Source: Thermomucor indicae-seudaticae
Taxonomy: Eukaryota; Mucoromycota; Mucoromycetes; Mucorales; Lichtheimiaceae
Length of the DNA: 55,079 nt
Direction of reading: 5' to 3'
Assembly (NCBI GenBank): GCA_000787465.1
Contig: JSYX01000113.1
Location: 1 to 55,079 of the forward strand
The notes beneath the pieces are model-generated. The model saw only the letters and a program-made list of their open reading frames with translations. It was not told where the DNA came from and did not search any database. Shown in pieces: positions 1 through 9,897 of the stretch (its first letter is position 1; each line of letters begins with the position of its first letter). The translations under genes and the position numbers were made by a program.

Positions 1-1
1 A

Positions 2-388
2 AGGGCAGGACCGTGTAATGCTGTCAAAAAGTGTCTACTGCGAGAGGCCGCCAAGCACAACGTAAGTCCTTTATAAATTAGTGTAAAGCACGTGGTCTTC
101 TCATATGGTCTGCTTTTAGTAGGAAATTGTCTTTGTTAATGAATATTTCACTTCACAAGTATGCCGAAAGTGCGAAGTGCGGGAGCTAGAACACGCTCGG
201 GAAGATGGTGACGAAGGACGAGTCCATGGTAACAAAATACATGCTGTGCTCATTGCAAAAAATGCAGCACGGTATGGAACAGAGACGTCATGGCTGCAAT
301 CAACATCCGCACGGTTTTCCTCTATATGGTCCAGAATCAAAACGAACGCCCCATCGCATTTAAAAGAGCAAATTACGTCGCCGAGTAA
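2..388 (+). pseudogene. Fanzor (eukaryotic TnpB-like nuclease) C-terminal fragment, frameshifted
   Basis: Two exons are visible: bases 2-61 (ending KKCLLREAAKHN, then a GTAAGT donor) and 123-388 after a TTTTAGTAG acceptor. The second exon starts EIVFVNEYFTSQVCRKC. It holds a CxxC pair (162-173), a second CxxC pair CKKC (254-265) and then WNRDVMAAINI, which is the zinc ribbon plus RuvC-III 'RDxNAAxN' block of TnpB/Fanzor proteins; the catalytic Asp codon is at 284-286. The tail NERPIAFKR before the stop also resembles Fanzor ends. The two Cys pairs lie in different frames: codons run in one frame to about 253, and CKKC needs a -1 shift, as if one T were lost. The gene therefore looks broken unless this is a sequencing error or recoding. 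The 5' part lies outside the window. Family assignment is by motif only. Confidence 0.75.
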
Positions 389-1289
389 GACGGCGACATA
401 CCTTAACTTGTTAGCAGTAAACGGTATAATCCCTTTATCACAAGATGTGCTGTGTCTAGGACGAGACGCGAAGATCAAATGCTTCTTTTTTCCAGGAACT
501 TCGCGGAACATGTCTTTGGTTTACATCTTACTTAGGTTCAATGATTGGGCCGCTGATTACGAAATGTACGGTGGCTTTTCCATGGCAAGGAAAAGGTATA
601 AAAAAGGCGCGAATAGCAAAAGTTTTTTAGGACTAAGGTTTCCTCCTCAAGTGAGTGACACTCTATTGACACTCTCGCTAAACTGCGGATTTCCAAGAGA
701 AAACTGTTCCCAGTCTTCGCCGTGGACTTTTTCACCGTTTCCATGGGGTTAGATCAGGATCAGACATCTGATGTCTTTGAAGAAAACGGGAAAGAATAAA
801 GCCTGTGGTGTCTTGTACCTTGGACCAGAAACTCTTTGCTTATTTTCGATAGTCAACATGTCAAACGAGCCATTGGCAAGCAGAATATCTGCTTATCAGA
901 CAGCTTTTGCTGTGCAAACAACGTTAAAAGGTCTGTGGTTAGGGTCGGTGAAGTGCTTTCGAATCTCCTCGGTTGAAAATTTATCCTCTTCGTGTCACTT
1001 TTTTTTTCGGTTCTTGACGTATGTTTCGCATGAAGTCGGAAGGACAGTATCAGATCTGAAACCCAGCAGTAGGGAACCACCTTGCTAAAAGTTTCCAGAA
1101 GTTTCGTTCAGCAGAGATTTTATTCAGACATGTACAAGCTAAACATATGCATAGAGAAGAGAAGGATACAGATGGAGATAAAAGATAAATGAATCTTCTT
1201 TTGCTGCGAAGTTGGATGGGGAAAAGAGATGAGTTCGATGAAGAAGGTTTGATGCAGAAGGGTAAAATAGAGAAAGGTTTGCGGGTGAT
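389..1289. other. Intergenic, no supported gene
   Basis: Open frames exist on both strands here, but none shows a recognisable domain, a good splice structure or protein-like composition. It is probably the 3' flank of the Fanzor remnant plus the 3' region of the xylose reductase gene. Confidence 0.4.
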
Positions 1290-2315
1290 TTAGCAGAAAA
1301 TGGGGAGATCCCAGCCTTTGAGGACAGGGTCGTTGAAGCGTAGTCCCATATCAAGTCTGTTGATGGCTTCGACATCTTCTTCGTCCATCTTCCAATTGAG
1401 TGCATCAAGGTTGCTCTTCATTCGCTCGACGCTCAAGCTCTTAGGAACAACACCAACATTTCGTTCAAGAGACCATCGTAGGGCAACTTGAGCAGGAGGC
1501 CTGTTGTACTTTGCGGCAACTTCCTTGATGACTGGGTTCTCAAACAGAGACTCGACTGACTTGGCGTGCTTCTGACCACCGGCAGCAAAGGATGCTGGAC
1601 CAAACGACGAGTACGCGGTCACCGCAATGCCTTGTCGCTGGACCCAGTCAACAAGTGTTCTCTGTTGGAGGTATGGGTGAAGCTCGACTTGCAGAAGAGC
1701 AGGTGGAATCTTGCAATAAGACAAAAGGTCCATGAGAGACTGGACATTAAAGTTGGATACACCAATGTTTCGTGCAAGGCCGGCTTCGACAAGAGCTTCC
1801 ATGGCTGCCCAGGTCTCATGCATGGGTGCGCGAGCACGGGTAACTTGAATCTTGCCAGGCTGAGTCCAACCAGGCGGGTATTTTTCCTCGAAGGGCACAA
1901 ATTCTAAAGCACAAGGGACTAAGAAAGAGTCAGTTAAAAGGATCTACTCATAACGGAGGGAATATGTATACTTACAGTGAACAAGGAACATGTCGACATA
2001 GTCAAGACCAAGATCTTGCAAACTTTTCTCCAAAGCAGGACGGACATGGTCTTTGCCATGGTAAGTGTTCCAGAGCTTGGTGATAATGAACAATTCTTCA
2101 CGCTTGACAAGGCCGTCTTGGATTGCCATGCGAATACCGTCACCGACTTCCTTTTCATTGTAATAGTTGCTTCCGCTGTCGAACAGCCGATAGCCAACCT
2201 TGATGGCATTGTAGATGGTCTCGGCGGTAACCTTGGGGTCGATCTTTGCACATCCAAAGCCAATCAGAGGCATCTTGTCACCGGAAGGCTTCAAGGTAAT
2301 GTATTCAATCGTCAT
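1290..2315 (-). CDS. NAD(P)H-dependent D-xylose reductase (aldo-keto reductase)
   Basis: Two exons, 2315-1976 and 1918-1290, join across a 57-nt GTAAGT...TTAG intron to give 322 aa, the normal length for fungal xylose/aldose reductases. The splice recreates [17 protein letters not shown], the family's signature loop. The aldo-keto reductase tetrad is in place: Asp46 and Tyr51 (in [13 protein letters not shown]), Lys80 (TKLWN) and His113 (FLVH). The C-terminal coenzyme loop reads [14 protein letters not shown], so the Lys-Ser pair is kept but the usual following Asn is Leu. The enzyme would reduce xylose to xylitol, and other aldoses, in the cytosol. The start is the only Met before the conserved beta-barrel. 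Upstream lies a TATA box inside an inverted repeat. A related AKR specificity (glycerol/aldehyde reductase) cannot be excluded. Confidence 0.9.
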
Positions 2316-2390
2316 GGCGTCAAATGTAATATAGGACTAGGCTTGTGTGTGAAAGAGAAAAGAGAACGAAAATTATTGAAAAAATGCAAG

Positions 2391-2436
2391 AGTGGGCGAG
2401 GGCCTTTTATACTTTGAGATATCCGCCTCGCCCACT
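2391..2436 (-). promoter_or_regulatory. TATA box flanked by a perfect 11-bp inverted repeat (xylose reductase promoter)
   Basis: On the minus strand, TATAAAAGG (2403-2411) lies about 90 bp upstream of the xylose reductase start codon. It is bracketed by AGTGGGCGAGG (2391-2401) and its exact complement CCTCGCCCACT (2426-2436). A further GTGGGCGGG occurs near 2612. The arms could be a zinc-finger operator (Mig1/CreA-type GC-rich sites are plausible) or a cruciform; function is inferred. Confidence 0.6.
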
Positions 2437-4131
2437 TTTTTCGGAGCGAAACATTCTACTTCTTGACGTCGTCATGGGAGACATATCAGGCAATCAGAAA
2501 AGGATCAGTGATTTCCTTTTCGGCTACTGGATTGGCTGGGGAATGCGCTAGATTGGATCAAACTTGATAAGAATGCCTCTTTTAAAAATTCTGTCCCCCA
2601 ATCTCACGGCACAGAACCCGTGGGCGGGTACTAACATATTGGGAAATTTCTGTCTCTGGGCCATATCGATAATCCCACACCCCACGACGGAAATATATAC
2701 AGATCAATGACCCTATCACGAGAGAGACAACAACTGCAACCTTGCTTCATCAGCTTGTTTGTCTTATTTCGTTTCAGTCTCTGTCGTCCTCTAAACCGGA
2801 TCTCATATTCTGCAAAGGTCCTTGAGTACTTCTTTGTGTAGCCTTGAGCATTTTCTGTTCACCTTGCTGAGTTTCATTTTTCTGACGAATCTGCCGCGCA
2901 AACTGCTCGAATGTCCGAGACTGGTCTTGTTTCTTGCCCGAGCAGAATTGTCTCGGACGATTCTGACAAGGTTCGTTTCACGTATGGTTACGTTTTGCAC
3001 GAGTGGCGTAAATTTGTGCGATATATTTTCTGGGTCATACTACGTGCATAACACATAGGCCTTTTGCGCTGATGCCAATGATAATGCGCAGCAAGAAGTA
3101 AATAAACACCTGACTGTAGCTTTTCCTCGTGGACGGGAACTTGGCGCCTTCTTGTCATACGATTTAGGTATATTTCTGTTCAAACAGGAGAGTTTTATTG
3201 ATTGCCAAAAGCAGGGAAACTGTGTAGCTCTTGCGTTGATAATCCAAAGATACTGCAATTTTCATGGGAAAAGTGCTTCACTTGTCGTCATTGCTTATGG
3301 TCCAATATGGCAATGCCCGATAAGCCAAAGACTTCACATGGGTGCGCACTGATTAGGCTTTTTGCGTGTTCCTAATCGATATTATCGATACTTGCACTCC
3401 ACCCCCTTTATTTCCACCCATGTTTTGTTAGATTCTGTTTACCACGAAGTTCATGCAATCGATAAGCCCATTTTTTCCCTCCCCCCGCACAATGGCTTGC
3501 GTTTTCCGGACCCTTAACCATCCTCTGCCGTCTCCATTAGCAACAGATCCTGCTTAATCAGACTCCGATTCATGTTTCTTTGCGTTTCTGTCGTTTTCCG
3601 GAAATCTGTTCAACAGATAAACACCAAACTGGAAATGGGATATTGTTGACGTCAGACAGCTTGTACCTGAAAAGCGATTTACAACAATGATCTTTCTTGT
3701 TGTTCTTCAAGATAAATGATTGTTTGTGGAAACAAACACGGTGTGGGGTGAGGGACACAGCTCCGCGGTCTTCGAAATTTCGATGGCCTTCTGTCGCTAT
3801 GTCACTAGAAAACCTGCGATCGAGCCAGCTTTTCCCTTATCCTTGTGTGACGACGTACATGCCATGCGGCGCATGAAATTCCTGGGCAGTGGGCCCCAGA
3901 TGATCGACCGGTCTTAGCATGATTTATCCCTTTCTCTGTCAGAGCATCGTAAACAGAAACGACGTCTCTCGTTTCGTCAAGGGCCTCATAATTTTCGGAA
4001 AGACACGCTGTGTTTGGAAGCGGCCTCATGGTTGGGTGAGAAAGATAAACAATGAGCGCTGATTGAATACACGTAAATTGCTTTCCATTGTCTTGTCCAA
4101 CGCTTCTTTTTCTCAGTCATTACACTTTTAA
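2437..4131. other. Intergenic, no supported gene
   Basis: About 1.7 kb of divergent promoter space between the xylose reductase gene (-) and the Opy2-like gene (+). Short open frames on both strands have no recognisable domain. No tRNA-like or repeat structure was noticed. Confidence 0.4.
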
Positions 4132-5665
4132 ATGGATCCCATATGGGCACCTTTCTTATTTCTCATTCGGTTCCATTGGCGTCAGCGGGACTTGAAATTC
4201 AAAGAAAGGAGCCAAACAAGGGCATTCGGGTACCTGACCTACTTTTTTTTGCCCCGCCCCGCCGAAACTGATTCATGTCAAGCAGTAAGTCAATTATTTT
4301 TCTCTCAAGGCACCCATGCATCGAAAGCTCATTTTTCCTCAGCGTTAGCCGGGAGGGTATACGCGCGAGATGGGAACGATTGCAAACCCGTAAACTGTAC
4401 GACTCAATGTATACCAGCTTGCAGTGCATCGGAAAAGTGCATTTTGGTCGTCATGAATGAATGTGGACAATGTCCAATGTCCCAATGCGTCAGTCTGTCA
4501 GCTCTCGGTATATCAGCCGCCGCAGCCGATAACGCAAACCGCGACCAGGATCGTCAAAGTCGTCGCGTGGGCCTGATTGCCGGTTTGACGACGGGTCTTG
4601 GGGTCGCAGCTATCATTATCGTGACATTGGCTGGACTGGTCATATACAGACGGCGAAAACGGCGCAGCGAAAAAGAACAACAGCAGCAGCAGACAAAAGA
4701 CACGGACAGCTACTCTCCTTCCTCCCCGTTACCTCCACCGCCTGCCGCTGTTGTTACGCCTACGGTAAATGCTGGATCAGAAGCTGTATCCATGAACCAT
4801 CTGTTGCCCGTCACACCTACTTCTTGGAGCCAGGTAATTAAGCACCAGTTCCTTAGCAATATGAAAAAGGGGAACGAGTACCTAATTTGATTTGACTTGG
4901 CAGGATCATCCACCATCCGTTTTCATGGGAACCTCTGCCCTGCAAATTCCACGTTTGGAAACTTCAACACAACCTCCCACGCCCGCCACCGACACCGTTA
5001 TCCGACGCTCTCTGAATATCCTACCCATGTCTCGCATTCACAACGACGATAGCATATCCAGAAGCGCTAACAGTTATGCTACACCATGCCTTACCCGATC
5101 GTCGTCGGTCAAAGTGGGCAAATATGATAATCTGGATTCCCGACGCACCAACGCAGATGATCTAATAGACCCAGATGACGGAGTACAATTAAGACGCGCT
5201 GTATCTGTGAAGAAAGCTGGTCTCACTCGATCTGCGTCTGTAAGATCAGCAATTACACCCAGAATAACGCAGGAAGGTACAGAACAGCAGAATGCGGTAT
5301 CAAGACAGTTATTATGCGCCAAGCCAACCATGGTTCGAATCAGCACAGTCATGAGCAACGAAGGCGGCGTTACTCGAAAAAGATCTGTGCGCACGGTCAT
5401 ATCGGATACTTCGGATGTTCACGAAGAAGCTCCTGAGGGTCGAGTTAGTAACGAAGACCCTTCCGCTCCAGACAGCACCGCCTCTTCTTCCGAGATTACA
5501 CGTTTACCTCAGCTGACCTCACGTGTCCTACCTTTTTCCGCTAAACGAATAAGACAAGAGAGCTGGACTTCTCAGGCTAGTGTTCCAGACAGCACTCATT
5601 CCACTGTCGGAGACGGCGAAATCACCATCATCTGGGACGCATCCACTTCAAATCGCGCCCGATAG
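4132..5665 (+). CDS. Opy2-like single-pass membrane anchor protein
   Basis: Two exons, 4132-4833 and 4904-5665, are joined by a 70-nt intron with both flanking codons intact (SWSQ then DHPPS). The ectodomain contains a compact Cys cluster (NDCKPVNCTTQCIPACSA, then EKCILVVMNECGQCP and QCV). This matches the N-terminal domain of Opy2, the yeast anchor that recruits Ste50/Ste11 to the membrane in the HOG and filamentation pathways. One transmembrane helix follows (GLTTGLGVAAIIIVTLAGLV), then the stop-transfer YRRRKRR and a long Ser/Pro/Gln-rich cytosolic tail with repeated RSxSV motifs that could be phosphorylated or bind SH3/RA partners. The N-terminal 80 residues before the Cys domain look unlike a signal peptide. 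A GTAAGT at about 4286 hints at an alternative 5' exon structure, so the start is uncertain. Confidence 0.7.
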
Positions 5666-6158
5666 CAGTGTTCATAAGTTTAATTATTATCTTGTCATCA
5701 TATGTTTTTGTTTTGCACATATTTGTTCCTTCATCTTCCCCTCCTTTTCCTGTCCAATAAAACATGCATGACTTGCTTTTTTCCATCGTTCATTTGTGCA
5801 AAGCGAATCCATGGTTGGTGATAGTTCGAGGACACTGATCGTAATTTGGGATGACGAATCACTGGTCTTATGCAGGGTTTATACATGTTTTTTCCGCTTG
5901 TCAGGGGTCCAGGTTTATATGATTACTGCGCAAAATGCAGTGCAGTAAAGTCTTCCTTCAAGAACATGTGCATGCTTTTTGGTACTCCACCGGAAAGTGT
6001 CCAAAAACAGTTAATGATTTCAAAAGAGGAATCTCACGCGGGTCCTGAACTCTGCTTCCTATTGGCTGTGTCCTGGTTACGCAAAAGGTCGATTCAGCAA
6101 AAAAAACATTGTTCATCATCATGGTCGCCGCTTTCTTTTTCTCTATTTTCTCTTGGGA
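5666..6158. other. Intergenic, no supported gene
   Basis: 3' region of the Opy2-like gene (AATAAA-like signal near 5756) and promoter of the SPX-RING gene. Nothing else was recognised. Confidence 0.4.
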
Positions 6159-7676
6159 ATGAAGTTCGCGAAGCAGATTGAGACGGCGGCCTTCGAACTG
6201 CCAGAGGAGTGGCGACCGCATTTGATCCATTACAAGTTGCTCAAAAAGGCCATTCGTCTGGTCGTGGACGAGTTGCAGTCGAGAGGACTTTCGACCGATA
6301 TGTTATCGTCGTCCTTGGAGCATGTCCAGATTTCCTATGTCTTTGATGGTAAAAGAAAGACATGATCTGGTCTGAGCGCTATGCATTAACTGCGATACTT
6401 GCAGGAGACGCCAACGACCCACAACCGTGCGTCAAAATAACCATTGGAGATCCTGCAGCGATAAAAGGGACGGACCTTGTCCGAAATTTACACGTCGAAG
6501 CAGCACAACCTGATCTCATCAAAATCAAGCTTATCAAAGACTCTGAATTCTTCCATTTACTCTTGGACAACTTGTCAAATGCAGCCACCTTTCATGAGTC
6601 AGAGCAACAGCGATTTTCCGGCCATGTCCATCATCTTGAGACCCAACTCGCCACGGCAGTGAGTTCCTCTTTGGCAGGAAAATAAATAATGGTGTCGTTC
6701 TGATCAGCTGTTTCTCAGGCGTCGCCTCATAAAAAGGACATGTATATCTGGCGAGAAGTATTCAAGCTATACATCGAGTCCAATGTGTTTGGCGATGCCA
6801 AGGAATGCACACTGCAATCCTATCGAACCAGTAAAGAACGTCTAGCTTGGTTTACCCAAGAACTCACGAGGACAAACCTAGTAAGTCCCCTTCCACCGTC
6901 CTTGATCACAGGTTTTGACCAAACCCAAACAATATGGGGAAAAATTAAGGCGAAGAAAATGTCAAAGGCTTCCAAAGAGGCGTTAAAGCAGTTCATTGAA
7001 GTGAACGCCAAACTAGTGGATATCCAACAATTTCATGCATTAAACCTCATGGCCATAACCAAAATCCTAAAGAAGCATGATAAGCGCAGCGGACTGAGGC
7101 AAGTGAAACAAGACCTCTGCCTCTACTATTTATTCTGATGCGTTTCATTCTAAGCAGAGCAAGAGCAGAGTTCCTTTCATTTGCCAAAACCAATACGGTG
7201 GCCGTGGATCATGTCGTTCTTTTATCATTATGTTCCATGATTGCCGCTAAGCTCGTGAGCATTGTACCGCAAGTCGATCATCACGCGTGCCCCATATGCT
7301 ACGGTAAAAAAAAGGAAGAAATGTTGTACATGCTGACTTGACTTGGTCTAATCATGCGTTCACAGCCATTGCGTGGAGACCAATTCGGCTTGAATGTGGG
7401 CACGTGTTCTGTGTTCGGTGTTTGATAAAGGCACACCGCAAGAAACTATACGACTGTCCGCTTTGCAGACGACATCACGCCGTTCTTAACGCAGACGCCA
7501 GGAATCTCGATCGAAGCCTACAAAACTTTTTGCTCTTATATTTCCCAAAGGAAATCAAGGAAAAGCGCCGCGATAATGAACGTGAGCAAGCCATGATGGA
7601 CATGGAGGCTCTCACGGGTCGCGCGTGGACGACCACAGCGCAAAAGTCCCAAAACGACAGCTGTTGCATCATGTAA
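6159..7676 (+). CDS. SPX-RING E3 ubiquitin ligase (Pqr1/NLA-like)
   Basis: Five exons (6159-6348, 6405-6658, 6719-7098, 7158-7303, 7366-7676) give 426 aa. The start MKFAKQIE and PEEWRPHLIHYKLLKKAI are the conserved SPX N-terminus. The second SPX half includes LKQFIEVNAKLVDIQQFHALN and ITKILKKHDKRSGLRAR. The C-terminus has a C3HC4 RING: CPIC, CGHVFCVRC, CPLC. SPX domains sense inositol pyrophosphates; in plants and fission yeast, SPX-RING ligases restrain phosphate uptake by ubiquitylating transporters, and the same role is inferred here. Intron 3 has a GC donor (GCAAGT at 7099), required by phase to make LRARAEFLSFA. The protein ends CCIM, a plausible CaaX prenylation box. Confidence 0.88.
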
Positions 7677-7953
7677 ACAATTTTGCTAGTATTATTATTC
7701 ATATATATATATTGTACATAGTTCATATGTTATCTATACCCAGCAGTAATAGATTGCTTGCTTAAATCCACATAGCTGTCTCTTCTATATTAGACACTTT
7801 ATCCCTGATAAAATCGAATGCTATTGGCTATGGTCCTGCTAGAACAGTGAGCCGGGATAGCGGAGATTGATTCTGCAGCCGAGCGCCAGCACGGGCACAA
7901 GAAGCCATGGCGGTTGAATCATTGAACAGCCTCTCCTCTTCTGAACAGTGATA
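7677..7953. other. Intergenic, promoter of the uL5 gene
   Basis: 3' region of the SPX-RING gene and upstream region of the ribosomal protein gene. No gene was recognised. Confidence 0.4.
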
Positions 7954-8827
7954 ATGGTACGTACGAGAGCCAACATGAGCACATACTTCCAAAAAGGGGG
8001 ATGAGATAGGTGCATTGGAGGATGGATGGATGGAGGACGTAGAGGCGGCGTTTTTGGATGGATGAACCTTGTTTTGTGTTTTGTCGACCTTTTTTTGCGA
8101 ATGGTGCCCTTCATTTTACGAATCAGTCGAATTAACTTGTTTGTTATAGAGCGCTGAAGAACAAAAGACGAAGAAGAACCCCATGCGTGAGCTTCGCATT
8201 GAGAAGCTTGTGCTCAACATTTCCGTGGGTGAATCCGGTGACAGACTTACCCGTGCTGCCAAGGTGCTTGAACAATTGACTGGTCAGACCCCAGTCTACT
8301 CCAAGGCTCGCTACACCGTCCGTACCTTTGGTATCCGTCGTAATGAAAAGATCGCCGTCCACGTCACCGTCCGTGGCCCCAAGGCTGAGGAAATCCTCGA
8401 ACGTGGCTTGAAGGTCAAGGAATACGAACTTCGTGCCCGCAACTTCTCGGCCACTGGCAACTTTGGTTTCGGCATTGACGAACACATTGACTTGGGCATC
8501 AAGTACGACCCCTCCATCGGTATTTACGGTATGGACTACTACGTTGTCATGGGCCGCCCTGGCAACCGCGTTGCTCGCCGTAAGCACTGCAACTCGCGTG
8601 TCGGTGCTTCCCACCGCATCAAGAAGGTGAGTCTCTGATTAGCTTTGTCTATGAACGACGTTATTCATGACACGTCCTTCGCTTTTACTTCTTACAGGAG
8701 GAAACCATCGAATGGTTCAAGTCTCGCGTAAGTAATCATCATGACTATGGATACAAGTATGCTGTGATACTGAATATGATGCTCTATTCTTTTCCTGTAG
8801 TTCGATGGTATTGTGCTGAACAAATAA
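7954..8827 (+). CDS. RPL11: 60S ribosomal protein L11 (uL5)
   Basis: The coding sequence is 7954-7956, 8150-8626, 8698-8727 and 8801-8827, giving 178 aa (yeast L11 is about 174). Exon 1 is just the ATG, followed directly by a GTACGT donor and a 193-nt intron; exon 2 resumes with [21 protein letters not shown] 30-nt exon ([10 protein letters not shown]) and a 27-nt exon (FDGIVLNK) complete the protein. The body carries all typical uL5 blocks, e.g. [39 protein letters not shown] and [15 protein letters not shown]. It sits in the central protuberance and binds 5S rRNA. Codon use is strongly biased to C-ending codons, as in highly expressed genes. The initiator-only exon puts a regulatory intron immediately after the start codon. 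Confidence 0.95.
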
Positions 8828-9000
8828 ATCTGATGCGCTACTTCTGTCTTCTCGTCACTACTAAAAATAATCACAAGACTTTTTGATTTATCGAGATGTA
8901 CATATCGCTGTGTGTATCATCATATCGTCGTTTTGCATGGCATAATTATGGGCGTTGTGGTGAGGGGCAAGATAAGAGGGGATTGGGATAGACTTCAGCT

Positions 9001-9273
9001 TTAAGCGGCACCTTGCGCAGAAGCGGTTTTCCAGGGTTGTCGATCCATCGGACAGTGCTCTCCGTTGGTAGAACTTGCAAGCCATTTCATTAAACAGTGA
9101 AGGTGAAAGACATGGGAACATTCGCCCCAAATGAGTGGGCAATCGTCGCCCGGCATGCTGCAATCCGGACAACATCCGTCGTAGGCTACATGACATATAC
9201 CGCAAACGTCGGCTTCTTCTACATCCCACGTCCAGTAGGCGGCCATGGTCCACGACTTCAGTTTCATTTTCAT
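9001..9273 (-). CDS. APC11: Anaphase-promoting complex RING subunit Apc11
   Basis: A single 90-aa exon. The start is the first ATG in frame and gives the family N-terminus MKMKLKSW. The motifs run WDVEEADVCGIC, YDGCCPDC, PGDDCPLIWGECSHVFHLHC, CPMDRQPW, i.e. the RING-H2 fold that recruits the E2 to APC/C for cell-cycle ubiquitylation. Length matches animal APC11 (84 aa). The last zinc ligand is Asp (CPMD) rather than the usual Cys (CPMC); Asp at this position is normal in the related cullin RING protein Rbx1, so zinc binding is probably kept. The gene is intronless and convergent with the uL5 gene. Confidence 0.92.
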   Translation of the reverse strand: MKMKLKSWTMAAYWTWDVEEADVCGICHVAYDGCCPDCSMPGDDCPLIWGECSHVFHLHCLMKWLASSTNGEHCPMDRQPWKTASAQGAA

Positions 9274-9897
9274 TTTGGCGATAAGTGAGGAACAAGACGC
9301 GGAGAAAGAAAGCAAAAGAAAAACAGCTTTCGCGACAAGAAGGCTTGTACCCAAATTGGATCGTGCTCAGTTTAACTGGATTCGCGTATTCATGTCTTTT
9401 GGCGATGATGCGAGGTGACAACTGGCTGCTGCTGCTAGTCATTTCGCTTGATATTGAGTAAAATCGTTCTCCCAGTGCAAAGCTGTTGTTTAACTTTGAA
9501 CCGGGTCCCAATGCGCAACTTTTGTGCCTGACTGGTTCACAAGAACTCATCCGTATAAGCTGTCAGTCAGTGTTTGCACTGCAGAAAGTGAAGTAACCAA
9601 GTCTATCTTTACGAGAATGGAAAAGAGTTGTTCCAGAAAAAGGGAAAAAAGGACTTCTGAATGTGATCCTAGTACGAGTGCGCACAATTCGTATACTATC
9701 TTGCTTGTCTGGCTTGTTGACGTTCAAGGAAATTCTGACGACAGAACACCTCATGCAGGTACACAAATCATGGGAAGAGCCGTCAATTGGATATGGGTAC
9801 CTTTGCCGCAGAGTTCAATTTCCTTTAAAGAGTAGTCGAAATTCAGCTGCATAACCCTATCTTTTCTTTTCTCCGTTCCTCTTACACTGCAAACACC
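9274..9897. other. Divergent intergenic region between APC11 and the GH5 gene
   Basis: Shared upstream region of about 620 bp. Short open frames here have no recognisable domain and look like chance. Confidence 0.4.

Noticed and set aside
177..752. Long plus-strand open frame (191 codons) after the first CxxC of the Fanzor fragment
   Set aside because: It continues the exon past the frameshift in the wrong frame; the conserved CKKC...NRDVMAAINI lies in the other frame and the rest has no protein-like features.
6884..6915. GTAAGT...CACAG pair inside SPX-RING exon 3
   Set aside because: Would make a 31-nt intron that breaks the frame; reading through keeps the SPX domain open.
7839..8114. Minus-strand 91-codon frame in the uL5 intron region
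   Set aside because: Overlaps the start exon and first intron of the uL5 gene; no domain.
8888..9550. Minus-strand 220-codon frame overlapping APC11
   Set aside because: Runs antisense-frame to the clearly conserved APC11 frame and begins without a supported start; a shadow.
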